The notes below the pieces were generated by a model that did no database searches, had not been told where the DNA came from, and saw only the letters and a list, made by a program, of their open reading frames with translations. This document shows, piece by piece, positions 23,913 to 31,061 of a stretch of DNA of 36,055 nt. This DNA comes from a virus: IMG/VR virus record IMGVR_UViG_3300043777_000059, positions 1 to 36,055 of that record; one strand, given 5' to 3'. The translations under genes and the position numbers were made by a program. Within the stretch, counting starts at the first letter, position 1, and the number at the start of each line of letters is the position of its first letter.

Positions 23913-24424
23913 CCGTCGCGACCCTTCAGTTTGTCCTCGGACAAGGATTGTCCTCGAGGGTAATTGCATATTGGGGCCAGGCGTATGGCGGCTTCTCCCA
24001 CGTGGATGCGATGATCCCCACAGGCGACTCGTACGAGCTCTACGGCGAGCGGTCTGACCGGGTAGGTGGCAAGCCTCCCGGCCTGTACCCGCGGCCACCG
24101 GAATACGAATCCTGGGTGAGGGTAGAGCGGGTCAAGATCCCCATGACCTCTGTCCAGTACGACGCCTGGGTGCGTTGGTACCGTCGCAACGTCGGTCGAC
24201 CCTACGATATCGGCACCATCTGGGGCGATATCTTCGGCCGCGCAGACCACGAGCCGGGACGCTATATCTGCTCTGCGGCAGCGTACGAGGCGTTGCATGC
24301 CTGCGGGAAAGCCCATCAGGCGCCGTACCACCCGAGTCAGATCACGCCCAATGCGCTGGCCCTGATGGTGTCGGCGGGGCTCGGGGGAGCAGCCTCAATG
24401 CTGGCTGCACCGACGCGGTTTTGA
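23909..24424 (+). CDS. NlpC/P60-like cysteine peptidase, permuted (YiiX type)
   Basis: This 171-residue protein has the circularly permuted papain-like order. His31 in GGFSHVDAM comes first and the nucleophile Cys121 in RYICSAAAYEAL comes late, with GRPYDIGTIWGDIFGR between them. Enzymes of this group cut amide or thioester bonds in peptidoglycan peptides or lipids. It is the last gene of the rightward block, so it may act in lysis or in virion entry. There is no signal peptide. It converges with the leftward block after four bases, and I see no terminator hairpin there. Confidence 0.75.
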   Translation: MTVATLQFVLGQGLSSRVIAYWGQAYGGFSHVDAMIPTGDSYELYGERSDRVGGKPPGLYPRPPEYESWVRVERVKIPMTSVQYDAWVRWYRRNVGRPYDIGTIWGDIFGRADHEPGRYICSAAAYEALHACGKAHQAPYHPSQITPNALALMVSAGLGGAASMLAAPTRF

Positions 24425-24428
24425 GTTA

Positions 24429-24617
24429 TCAGCGTTTCTTTTGCTTCGTACAGGAGCATTTCTTGAGCGGTTTCGTACACTGCGGACATAGCCCGATGCG
24501 TATTCGATATTGCTCTAGCGTCTCGCCAGGGAGAACTTCAGGATATTGGGAAGCGCTCACTGTGGTTCCGCAGTTATTACACGCTCGATGTCGTCCTTCC
24601 AACTCTCTGGGCACCAC
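24429..24617 (-). CDS. Zinc-ribbon protein, last gene of leftward block
   Basis: The 62-residue product carries two cysteine pairs, CNNCGTT and CPQCTKPLKKCSC, which make a probable zinc ribbon, and a very basic end (KCSCTKQKKR). The only ATG lies 61 bases inside the preceding gene; an internal TTG would shorten the overlap. Function is unknown; nucleic-acid binding is possible. Confidence 0.6.
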   Translation of the reverse strand: MVPRELEGRHRACNNCGTTVSASQYPEVLPGETLEQYRIRIGLCPQCTKPLKKCSCTKQKKR

Positions 24618-25066
24618 GCCTTACCCCCAATAATGCGTAAAATCATGCGCAACCCCTCGACTTCGGTCGCTTCGGCGGACGCCGCTTTCTGAAGTTGCTC
24701 GATGTCATGGCGCTGTCGTTCGATCTCGTCTGCGGCCTCAGTCATCAAAGTTAGAGCGGTATCCCTGGGATAAAGATCGGTGCTCGATCGATATCTGAGA
24801 CGTGTAACGAGGTCCATCACTTCTCCTGCTGGGACTGTGACCGATGAATCACCCAGCAAGCTCCGTGGTTTCTTCTTTCCGATTGCCGACCACATCTCGT
24901 CAATCAGGCTTGCCTCCAATGGGAACACGGGCTCCCACTCAAGAGCTCGGTCGATGAGGTCTTTCAGTTGGTCTCGGTGGCAAAACACACATTCCTCCGG
25001 CCCTTTCACCCGCATCAGGTGTTTGCAGGTGTAGACACTGCCGTCCCCAACGATGCCAGGGCTCAT
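24557..25066 (-). CDS. Unknown protein with N-terminal Cys/His cluster and coiled coil
   Basis: This 169-residue protein has an N-terminal region with CKHLMRVKGPEECVFCHRDQ, a possible metal site. A helical C-terminal part follows (LMTEAADEIERQRHDIEQLQ, ATEVEGLRMILRII). The ATG overlaps the upstream gene's stop by 4 bases. No family was recognised. Confidence 0.7.
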   Translation of the reverse strand: MSPGIVGDGSVYTCKHLMRVKGPEECVFCHRDQLKDLIDRALEWEPVFPLEASLIDEMWSAIGKKKPRSLLGDSSVTVPAGEVMDLVTRLRYRSSTDLYPRDTALTLMTEAADEIERQRHDIEQLQKAASAEATEVEGLRMILRIIGGKAWCPESWKDDIERVITAEPQ

Positions 25067-25542
25067 GATTTTTCCTCAAACAGATCGGCAACAACCTTCC
25101 CGCTTCGCCGCGTCCGATAGGCTGTCTCGCCGTGATGTTCAATGTCGTATCGGAGATGGCATCGCTGGCAGAGCGCTTTCAGATTTGTGAGCTCGCAGTT
25201 CCGCGGATCGTGATCCAGGTGGGCGCAAGTTAGTACAATGACAAACCAGCGGTTACCCTCATCATCCTTCCCATCTGAGCACGTATTGCTCGCGTCGGCG
25301 AATTCCTTGGCCTCACGGTAGGTGATCGGATTCAAGGAGGGCCATTGCAGCCCCTCGCCAGCGCAGTCGCATGGGCCGCTTCCAGAGAGCCTACGGAACT
25401 GGCCTTCAGCGTCGCGATAGCCCACTGAGTAGTTGCGCACGCCGCAGCTTTCGCAGTGATGCTTTGCCCGCTCCCGGACCTGGCGGCTGATCTCGCGCCA
25501 GTTCGGAGGGTAGAGCGCCTTGTTTTCAGACTTGATCGGCAT
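25063..25542 (-). CDS. HNH-type endonuclease-like protein
   Basis: This 159-residue protein starts at the ATG at 25542; an upstream in-frame ATG would overlap the neighbouring gene much more. Cys30-x2-Cys33 pairs with Cys125-x2-Cys128 to hold a zinc. The core LTCAHLDHDPRNCELTNLKA, then LCQRCHLRYD, gives His108, Asp110/His111, Asn120 and His129 as the HNH signature. Such proteins nick or cut DNA; some phage copies are thought to act near packaging or as homing-type nucleases. The large insert between the first Cys pair and the core is usual in this phage subgroup. Confidence 0.8.
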   Translation of the reverse strand: MPIKSENKALYPPNWREISRQVRERAKHHCESCGVRNYSVGYRDAEGQFRRLSGSGPCDCAGEGLQWPSLNPITYREAKEFADASNTCSDGKDDEGNRWFVIVLTCAHLDHDPRNCELTNLKALCQRCHLRYDIEHHGETAYRTRRSGKVVADLFEEKS

Positions 25543-25744
25543 CGGTAGAACCGGACGTGGGGTCAGAGCCCCTATGTATCGAAACACCTACATCGTGTTG
25601 CGCCGGAAGCTCCATTAGCAGGCTGACGGCTTTCCGCGCCGCCTGGAGAACCTTCTCGGGAGTGTCGCTGGCAATCTCAATCACCAAGACCGTCTCATGG
25701 TAATCGCCAACCCCGCGGATGTGGCTCAGTTCTATATCAGCCAT
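25526..25744 (-). CDS. Small unknown protein
   Basis: This 72-residue acidic protein has an alpha/beta pattern: VLVIEIASDTPEKVLQAARK, then AVSLLMELPAQHDVGVSIHR. It overlaps the upstream gene by 8 bases and the downstream start by 17. No family was recognised. Confidence 0.65.
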   Translation of the reverse strand: MADIELSHIRGVGDYHETVLVIEIASDTPEKVLQAARKAVSLLMELPAQHDVGVSIHRGSDPTSGSTDADQV

Positions 25745-26105
25745 TTGTACGCTCCGTCACGGTTACTTGTTGCTGTTTCGGACATGGCTTGTCAGGCGGG
25801 TGATATATGTCCCAGTTCGGATCGCTACAGAGCTTGCACGGCTCCTTCATTCCCATAGCCGCGAAGAGCTTTTTCAAGTCGGCGTGAGTCCCGTGATCGG
25901 ACTTTCGCTTCTTCGGCGAATAGGGTACAAATGCCGGACAAGCACAGTGGCGGCAATAGTCATCCGGCACCGCGCCCTTGGTGTGTTGCGCGTAGCTGTG
26001 CCGACAGCGTTTGCACAGGTCATCGGGGTGTCGTTCAGCCTGCAACGACGTGGAGGACTGTATGATGCGGGTGGCCAATCCCGCCTGCCGCCTCCGGACT
26101 GCCAT
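25737..26105 (-). CDS. Cys-rich, probable zinc-binding protein
   Basis: The 122-residue product starts at the ATG at 26105, one base after the upstream stop; a longer in-frame start would lie inside the upstream gene. It contains CKRCRHSYAQH, then DDYCRHCACPAFVPYSPKKR and EPCKLCSDPNW, three Cys pairs that suggest one or two zinc ribbons. Its N-terminus is basic (MAVRRRQAG). Function is unknown. Confidence 0.65.
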   Translation of the reverse strand: MAVRRRQAGLATRIIQSSTSLQAERHPDDLCKRCRHSYAQHTKGAVPDDYCRHCACPAFVPYSPKKRKSDHGTHADLKKLFAAMGMKEPCKLCSDPNWDIYHPPDKPCPKQQQVTVTERTNG

Positions 26106-26106
26106 T

Positions 26107-26412
26107 TTACTGGCCACCCTTAACCGATGATGCGCTGTCCGGTAAGTTTGGCTCAAATGTCACGGCCGCGAAATCAGGATCGCAGCCGAGCATACCTTGA
26201 AACAACTGGACCATCGCGGCGACGGCTTCTGGTGACAATGCGAGCCGAGTCACGCCGCCGTTCTTGCCGACGAATCTCCAGTAGGTGGAACCGTTATGGA
26301 TGCCTCCCCATACGGACGCGCCGCTCGACAGTTGAATAATGCGCCCTTCAATCGTGTCAGTCGTAGGCGGTATCCCTTCGCTCTCAGAAGGGGATGTGGT
26401 CGAATCTGTCAT
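26107..26412 (-). CDS. Small unknown protein, beta-rich middle
   Basis: This 101-residue protein has a Ser/Thr/Pro-rich acidic start (TDSTTSPSESEG), a beta-like part (RIIQLSSGASVWGGIHNGST, YWRFVGKNGG) and a helix (SPEAVAAMVQLFQGML). I chose the second of two adjacent ATGs (26415, 26412) because GGGAG lies six bases before it; a longer start at 26481 is less likely. It overlaps the upstream gene by 29 bases. Confidence 0.6.
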   Translation of the reverse strand: MTDSTTSPSESEGIPPTTDTIEGRIIQLSSGASVWGGIHNGSTYWRFVGKNGGVTRLALSPEAVAAMVQLFQGMLGCDPDFAAVTFEPNLPDSASSVKGGQ

Positions 26413-26662
26413 CATGTCTCCCGAATCGTTTTCCGCAATCGTTGCATTTCCACCAACAGCGCCAACTCCAGAGCCATTCACGCACCGATCGACCAGCGAC
26501 GAATATGCGAACCCTGAGCCACTCTCGGAACCCTGTGTTGCCGTCTACCTGCGCTTCGCACCGCCGACAGTAGGCCACGCCGTAGTAGTACGAGGCTTCC
26601 TCTTCCAGGCTGTGGCCCCACCAGCGGCACAGACGGGACGGCTTATTCACCCGCTGTTCCAT
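26384..26662 (-). CDS. Zinc-ribbon-like protein
   Basis: This 92-residue, Trp/Arg-rich protein starts MEQRVNKPSRLCRWWGHSLE and carries YCRRCEAQ and CNDCGKRFG, probably one zinc site made by two Cys pairs flanking a basic Trp-rich helix (RSVREWLWSWRCWWKC). The start at 26662 was chosen because the family-like core begins there. Function is unknown. Confidence 0.65.
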   Translation of the reverse strand: MEQRVNKPSRLCRWWGHSLEEEASYYYGVAYCRRCEAQVDGNTGFREWLRVRIFVAGRSVREWLWSWRCWWKCNDCGKRFGRHDDRFDHIPF

Positions 26663-26802
26663 TGTCTTGCGCTGTCTTGTTTCGGTCCGTAGCCATGCAG
26701 GAAGCCGCTCCAGCCACAGCGGCATCCCCCATAGGGAAGCGTTAGCAGTTCCTCGCTGCCGCACCACGGGCAACATTCAACGTCAGGGACGTTCTGTTCC
26801 AT
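26647..26802 (-). CDS. 51-residue zinc-ribbon protein
   Basis: This very short protein, MEQNVPDVECCPWCGSEELL followed by TLPYGGCRCGWSGFLHGY, has a classic CPWCG ... CRCG ribbon. The in-frame reading continues upstream, but the first codon of a sensible start is the ATG at 26802, inside the preceding gene by 20 bases. Function is unknown. Confidence 0.6.
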   Translation of the reverse strand: MEQNVPDVECCPWCGSEELLTLPYGGCRCGWSGFLHGYGPKQDSARQWNSG

Positions 26803-27016
26803 TGTCTTGTGCTCTCGGGACGATTTCGATAGCGGCCAACAGCATCGTCTCAGTGTGATGCCAGCCGACGCTCCCCATCGACCAGGCCGCGGTCGCGTTG
26901 ATGAATCCGCAGAACCACTGTGCGCGCTCAAGCAGCGGCATGCAGTCCACGTGGTCTCGCATGCTGTCGAGTAGCTGAATCGCGGCATCTGCGCCTTGGT
27001 CAACGGGGGCTTTCAT
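26783..27016 (-). CDS. Small helical protein
   Basis: This 77-residue protein begins MKAPVDQGADAAIQLLDSMR and has one conserved-looking helix (LLERAQWFCGFINATAAWSM). It starts by ATGA overlap with the preceding gene. No family was recognised. Confidence 0.65.
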   Translation of the reverse strand: MKAPVDQGADAAIQLLDSMRDHVDCMPLLERAQWFCGFINATAAWSMGSVGWHHTETMLLAAIEIVPRAQDNGTERP

Positions 27017-27348
27017 GACGCACTAACATCACGTCGTCGCGGGACGAGCGGCTGATTGAAGATCTTCCCGAGTCTATCAATGAATCGTCCCAGCATCTCA
27101 GGCGCCAGGTCGAACGCGGCCGCGCATAGATTCGCGACCGGAATCACGCTGACCAGTCCGCGCCCGATCAAGGTCCCGATAGTGTCAGTTGGGTAGTAAG
27201 CGCCGCCGGTATCGCGGGATTTCAGATCCTGCCTGACATTCCGCCAGGTTCGAACTATGTACCCTACGCAGCAGATCCCGAGCGGAAACCAGTACAGGCC
27301 GATGGCAATCCACACGTTCGCCCAATAGTGAAGTATCCAGTCTTTCAA
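27013..27348 (-). CDS. Membrane protein of the early block
   Basis: This 111-residue protein, starting at TTG (27348), is preceded by GGAG seven bases upstream and shares TTGA with the previous stop; no ATG fits as well. The first hydrophobic segment is VWIAIGLYWFPLGICCVGYI. After a polar loop, LIGRGLVSVIPVANLCAAAF gives a second weaker one. The tail is basic. The YPTDTIGTLIGR ... VIPVANL pattern recurs in phage proteins of this kind. It likely sits in the host inner membrane. Confidence 0.7.
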   Translation of the reverse strand: MKDWILHYWANVWIAIGLYWFPLGICCVGYIVRTWRNVRQDLKSRDTGGAYYPTDTIGTLIGRGLVSVIPVANLCAAAFDLAPEMLGRFIDRLGKIFNQPLVPRRRDVSAS

Positions 27349-27536
27349 GTTTGTTCTCCGGAGGATGTAGGGGATGAGCCTGGCACCAGGCCGCGGTCCC
27401 GGCACGCCTTGATGGCATTGCCCCATGCACTGCGACGCTCTCCGATTGGACTCACCAGCTCGAAGCCGTCAACGCGCCAGCCCTTCTTGAGCAGCTCGGC
27501 GACTTCCTTCCATTTCTGGATGCGGGGCTCGTTCAT
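27345..27536 (-). CDS. Small basic protein
   Basis: This 63-residue protein (MNEPRIQKWKEVAELLKKGW, ELVSPIGERRSAWGNAIKAC) starts at the ATG at 27536, which overlaps the upstream stop by four bases. It could be a small nucleic-acid-binding protein, but no motif proves it. Confidence 0.6.
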   Translation of the reverse strand: MNEPRIQKWKEVAELLKKGWRVDGFELVSPIGERRSAWGNAIKACRDRGLVPGSSPTSSGEQT

Positions 27537-28054
27537 GGCGTTGTGCCTGGTGTTGTGGAAACATGTGGCAGGCCAGTGACGGCATTCCACCGAAGGCCGT
27601 GGCCGGGACATGTCAGAATGTCGCCATCTCGAATCATCGCTTCGACTGGAATTCCACGATGGGGACAGGCGCCGTTGACCAGCTTCGCACATGCGTATTT
27701 GGCCGACAGTTTTGGAAGCCACCGATTCTCGACTGCCTTCGTGGGGAAGGGCGGTAGTTCACGTTTGCACTTCATGCGCTTCAGCACCGGACCTTCGGCG
27801 ATTCCCTTGTTGCCGTGAGCGTCAGGACACTGGATTGGCGAGGCATAAACAAATGAAGGGCCGCGGACGCTTGCAATCCAGTCGAACACCCGGTGAGACA
27901 CGAACCGCCAGTCAAGGTGGTAGTGCTGCCACGGGAAGTTGATGAGTTCGGCGTCCTCGTGCTTCGGGCCGATCACGGGCAGCCAAATATAGCGGTAGCC
28001 ATGCCAGTTGATTGCCAGCACTGCAGATACCCGGTAATAGTTTCCAACGATCAT
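27533..28054 (-). CDS. Rieske-type [2Fe-2S] protein candidate
   Basis: The 173-residue product has Cys130-x-His132 (ACPHRGIPVEAM) and, sixteen residues on, Cys149-x2-His152 (LTCPGHGLRW). This is the spacing and context of a Rieske iron-sulphur cluster (CPH-x-G ... CPGHG). The N-terminal half is Trp/His/Tyr-rich (NWHGYRYIWLPVIGPKHEDA, WQHYHLDWRFVSHRVFDW), and a middle part has PIQCPDAHG. Rieske domains carry electrons in oxygenases and respiratory complexes. A catalytic oxygenase domain is not seen, so it may be a ferredoxin-like partner or a structural use of the site. It overlaps both neighbours by four bases in the early gene cluster. Confidence 0.72.
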   Translation of the reverse strand: MIVGNYYRVSAVLAINWHGYRYIWLPVIGPKHEDAELINFPWQHYHLDWRFVSHRVFDWIASVRGPSFVYASPIQCPDAHGNKGIAEGPVLKRMKCKRELPPFPTKAVENRWLPKLSAKYACAKLVNGACPHRGIPVEAMIRDGDILTCPGHGLRWNAVTGLPHVSTTPGTTP

Positions 28055-28296
28055 TTCTGCTCACCGCTGTGCTGTTCAGCGGAGCTAACGCACGGGCCCT
28101 CGTGTTCTTTGTGGCACAGACGGCACCACAACACGGCTGCTATCCATCCCTCGCGCAGCAGCCAACGCAGGCCCATTGACCAAGCGGGGCTCGGATCTTC
28201 TGGGTCAGTCGAGATGCGGGATTTACGCCATGTGGACTGTCGCCGCGCCTCGAACCATTCCTCGAATGCCGCTTCCATGTCAGTTTTGTACGTCAT
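28051..28296 (-). CDS. Small protein with CRLC motif
   Basis: This 81-residue protein, MTYKTDMEAAFEEWFEARRQ, has a middle Trp-rich part (GLRWLLREGWIAAVLWC) and the cysteine/histidine pattern WCRLCHKEHEGPCVS. The ATG at 28296 overlaps the upstream stop (ATGA). The opening (EAAFEEWFEARR) resembles starts of other small phage proteins. Function is unknown. Confidence 0.6.
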   Translation of the reverse strand: MTYKTDMEAAFEEWFEARRQSTWRKSRISTDPEDPSPAWSMGLRWLLREGWIAAVLWCRLCHKEHEGPCVSSAEQHSGEQK

Positions 28297-28457
28297 GGCT
28301 TGCCCACAGTGCGGCGTCGCATAATGAATTGCGCCACGCGAGCCACCAGTAGCAGCGCTACTCCGATCAGCATCACGCAGAGCGCCACCACCTGCATGTG
28401 ACTGTAAAATTCCAACTGCCCCACCAAGCATTGAGTATCGTTAGGATCGCACGTCAT
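28293..28457 (-). CDS. 54-residue single-pass membrane protein
   Basis: This frame is short but well supported. A GGAG ribosome site lies eight bases before the ATG (28457), and the TGA overlaps the next ATG. The sequence MTCDPNDTQCLVGQLEFYSH leads into a transmembrane helix (VVALCVMLIGVALLLVARVA) and a basic end (RRRTVGKP). Two cysteines lie near the start. Orientation by the positive-inside rule puts the C-terminus in the cytoplasm. No function is known. Confidence 0.68.
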   Translation of the reverse strand: MTCDPNDTQCLVGQLEFYSHMQVVALCVMLIGVALLLVARVAQFIMRRRTVGKP

Positions 28458-28460
28458 GGC

Positions 28461-28676
28461 TTAGTCTCCTTGCCCTGAGCGCTTGCCCTCAGCGTTGTTT
28501 TCACGAGCCCACTGTGCTGCAACGAGTGACAGGGCAAACCATCCGTAGGGCTCATGCGCATCGATCAAGATACGCAGGCGCCGCGCGCACTCCCGAATTT
28601 CTGACTGCTTTGATGGATCGAGTTTGGCCAACTGTTCCTCGATATCGTCGGCGAGCATGAGATGGTATTGATTCAT
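28461..28676 (-). CDS. Small helical protein
   Basis: This 71-residue protein, MNQYHLMLADDIEEQLAKLD, then RECARRLRILIDAHEPYGWF, is helical and charged. The ATG at 28676 overlaps the upstream stop by four bases; a longer frame would enter the upstream gene. No family was recognised. Confidence 0.65.
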   Translation of the reverse strand: MNQYHLMLADDIEEQLAKLDPSKQSEIRECARRLRILIDAHEPYGWFALSLVAAQWARENNAEGKRSGQGD

Positions 28677-29011
28677 TTGTTCACTGACTCGCTCACAGTG
28701 ACTATCGAGTATCGCGGTGGCAGGTTGCGGCGTTCGCCATTCCACATCCGGCCAGTCTCTTCATGTTGAGCATCCACGCGCTCGCGCAGAAACTCCTGCC
28801 GGCGCCGACGATCTGCCAGGAACTGCTCGTAATTCATTCGAGCGAGCGTCGCATGTGGCTCGCAGACCAGGTAGCTTTCATCGTCTCCGCGGAATATCGA
28901 GAGTTGCATGTCGACAATGTGGGTAGCCGACCGTTCACAGCACTCGCAGCCTTTCTGCTTGCCGCGATAGGCCACGCGGCCGGTGTAATAGGGATATTCG
29001 CGGTTGCTCAT
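28673..29011 (-). CDS. Cys/His-containing small protein
   Basis: This 112-residue basic protein (MSNREYPYYTGRVAYRGKQK) carries GCECCERSATHIVDM and YLVCEPHATLARMN, which could bind a metal through Cys/His. A helical Arg/Glu-rich part follows (LADRRRRQEFLRERVDAQHE). Function is unknown. It is coupled by ATGA to the genes on both sides. Confidence 0.65.
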   Translation of the reverse strand: MSNREYPYYTGRVAYRGKQKGCECCERSATHIVDMQLSIFRGDDESYLVCEPHATLARMNYEQFLADRRRRQEFLRERVDAQHEETGRMWNGERRNLPPRYSIVTVSESVNK

Positions 29012-29232
29012 CGAGGCGCTGTCCCGTTCAGAGCGCTTTTATTCAACGCGACCGCGGCCCAGCCGAGGGTCACAATCAACACTGGCAGGAGAGGAACCGA
29101 TGCGACGGCGGCGATAAATCCTGCCGACGGGCCGAACACGGCGTTGTATCCCCACCAGGCGGCGCAGAATAGCCACACGCAGATAAGCGCGCCGAGGGCG
29201 CATACGATGGCGAAGATTCGTTTCAAGATCAT
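29008..29232 (-). CDS. Two-helix membrane protein
   Basis: This 74-residue protein has two hydrophobic helices, IFAIVCALGALICVWLFCAA and GFIAAVASVPLLPVLIVTLG, joined by a Tyr/Asn/Gly turn. A basic N-terminus (MILKR) suggests both ends are in the cytoplasm. The ATG at 29232 overlaps the preceding stop by four bases. Confidence 0.65.
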   Translation of the reverse strand: MILKRIFAIVCALGALICVWLFCAAWWGYNAVFGPSAGFIAAVASVPLLPVLIVTLGWAAVALNKSALNGTAPR

Positions 29233-29909
29233 TTGCCACTCTCCTTCTGTTGAAGTTTGCCCGCTTCGAACATCGCTTGCCCGTAGGCGCGGGCGGCTTC
29301 GGCGGGTAGATTCTTGCAATCTCCCTCATGTCCTGATGGTAACTGACATCCTCGGTACCATTCGGAGTTGACCATTACAGGATTGCCGCAAAGAGGTGTT
29401 GAGGCTTTCTCAGCGGGCATATGCTCGGGCGCATGCTCTGACTTGTGAAATCCGCATATGAAGCACACCTCAGTGCCTTCGCGCGGGGAGTAGATATGGC
29501 CTGCGCGAAGCGGTGTCGGTTCCACGGTTTTCTCAGCGGGTCGGACAGCCGCCTCCAGACGCTCCTCCATGGCATGGAATGGGTTGCGAGCTTTCGGCGC
29601 GTCTCTGCGCACCCAACCAGGGTCAGCCATATCCTCTCGAGGGCCGGTCTGCTCCCAGATATTCGCATCGTCATCCATGACTGTGATATCCGCGTCGCTG
29701 ACACACACGGTCACTAGATAGCGCTCGCAGGGACTCCAAAATCCCTGAACCCAATAGGGTGACTCTTGAGGCGGCTTCGGTTCCAACTGTGAGCCAAGGG
29801 TGACCCATTCGTGCTCCACGATGCTCCAGGCATCTTCGTCACCCGCTGCGGCCATCTCAGCGTCTTCGCGAGTAACTTTGAGTTTCTGGTCCTTGGTCCG
29901 GTCGCTCAT
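29229..29909 (-). CDS. Large unknown early protein with C-terminal Cys motifs
   Basis: This 226-residue acidic protein starts MSDRTKDQKLKVTREDAEMA. The middle has a beta-like part (YWVQGFWSPCERYLVTVCVS). The C-terminal third has EVCFICGFHKSEHAPEHMPA and, later, YRGCQLPSGHEGDCKNLP. The second resembles the C-x-LP-x-GH-x-G-x-C motif of small phage zinc-binding modules. Function is unknown. Confidence 0.68.
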   Translation of the reverse strand: MSDRTKDQKLKVTREDAEMAAAGDEDAWSIVEHEWVTLGSQLEPKPPQESPYWVQGFWSPCERYLVTVCVSDADITVMDDDANIWEQTGPREDMADPGWVRRDAPKARNPFHAMEERLEAAVRPAEKTVEPTPLRAGHIYSPREGTEVCFICGFHKSEHAPEHMPAEKASTPLCGNPVMVNSEWYRGCQLPSGHEGDCKNLPAEAARAYGQAMFEAGKLQQKESGK

Positions 29910-30376
29910 GGCAGCCTCGGCAGGTCGTACTGGCGAACGGCAGCGATGTAACGTTTCAGGCGCTCATTTCGGCCGCACCATGCATTCGGTCCGTCTATCC
30001 CCCACAACGCGCGCCGGACTTCGTATGCAGCCGTATTGAGCGCCTGGAATCGCTGCCAACTATTCGATGTGCGGCCCGTGTTCCTGGCGTGATTGACTGC
30101 GAGGCGCGCGGCGTAACCATGCAGGCGCTTTTCCGATGGACGCAAATCACTCACAGCAGGCGGTTCATTAGGCTCCGGCTCGTAATTTTCCCAGCATTCC
30201 ACCGAGCAAAACTCAACTGGCAACGTACCGCCGCCGCAACCACAGTCGATTCCGCTGCAGCAGATGTAGGGCTGACCGCTCCAAGTCGGAGTCGGCAGCG
30301 GCCTTTTGCAGGCAACACAGACTTTGTCGCGCCAGTGCACGTTGCTCTCGTCTTCGGTCCGGTGATCATTTGCCAC
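29906..30376 (-). CDS. Zinc-binding early protein
   Basis: This 156-residue protein starts at GTG (30376) because the upstream thyX gene ends at 30366 and no ATG lies in frame between; an upstream in-frame ATG would be inside thyX. CVACKRPLPTP, then CCSGIDCGCGGGTLP and FCSVECWENYEP, form a likely treble-clef or zinc-ribbon site. The C-terminal half is helical and basic. Function is unknown. Confidence 0.65.
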   Translation of the reverse strand: MANDHRTEDESNVHWRDKVCVACKRPLPTPTWSGQPYICCSGIDCGCGGGTLPVEFCSVECWENYEPEPNEPPAVSDLRPSEKRLHGYAARLAVNHARNTGRTSNSWQRFQALNTAAYEVRRALWGIDGPNAWCGRNERLKRYIAAVRQYDLPRLP

Positions 30377-31061
30377 GGAACAGCCTCCACGTCTCTGGAA
30401 ACGCATGTTGGATGCAGCGGCCCACTGCCTCGGCGTACTGTCGGATCTCCCACTGGGCGTTCGGCGCCATGCGCAGTGTCAGGAATGCCAGCCAGTTGCG
30501 GAGGTTGGCCGATGCGCGCATGCGGCTGTAGTGGCCGACCGGCATGGTGATGCGCGCTAGCTCTTTTGGGACGCCGGCCGTTAGAGCTCGCTGGTAAATC
30601 GCCTCGGCGGCCGTGTAGAAGTCCAGCAACTCTCCGTGCCACTCCATCGCGGCTTGGCCGTTATAGTGGGTCGCCCCCGCAGCCTGTTTATTCGGCGCGG
30701 CGGCCTGACCACGCTCGCCAACGTTGGCGAAGTCGGGGACGTAGTACAACTCCGGCAGCGGCGTGTACCGAGCGCTCATCTCGTTGTACGACTGCGTGCG
30801 GTGCCGATGCCACTCGCGGAACACGAAGATCGGCGCTTGGACCTCGATCACCAAGCCGGCGAACTCGAATGGCGTGGCATGGTTGTTGTCGTGCAGGAAC
30901 TTGAGCAGTTTATGATCGTCGCCCCAGCCCCGGAAATTGCCCTGAGTGGACTGGCGAGCCGCCTCAATGATCCCTACCTCGAAGTCGGTCGTGCCATCAC
31001 GGCCCATGCCCCATGCTTCGATGTATTCCACATAGCCGTGATCAAGAACGTCGATCTTCAA
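30366..31061 (-). CDS. thyX: FAD-dependent thymidylate synthase ThyX
   Basis: The enzyme converts dUMP to dTMP using methylene-tetrahydrofolate and FAD/NADPH. The 231 residues fit the family. The ThyX signature RHRTQSYNEMS is at residues 86-96, followed by ARY. NNHATPFEFAGLVIEVQAPI is the conserved run before it, and HYSRMRASANLRNWLAFLTL closes the FAD/nucleotide site. The start is TTG at 31061, chosen because GGAG lies seven bases upstream and no ATG fits. Phages carry it to supply dTTP for replication. It overlaps the DUF3310 gene before it. Confidence 0.93.
   Translation of the reverse strand: MKIDVLDHGYVEYIEAWGMGRDGTTDFEVGIIEAARQSTQGNFRGWGDDHKLLKFLHDNNHATPFEFAGLVIEVQAPIFVFREWHRHRTQSYNEMSARYTPLPELYYVPDFANVGERGQAAAPNKQAAGATHYNGQAAMEWHGELLDFYTAAEAIYQRALTAGVPKELARITMPVGHYSRMRASANLRNWLAFLTLRMAPNAQWEIRQYAEAVGRCIQHAFPETWRLFRGK

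Noticed and set aside
24424-24470. A bidirectional terminator at the convergent junction
   Set aside because: No GC-rich hairpin followed by T's could be found on either strand in the few bases between or around the two stops.
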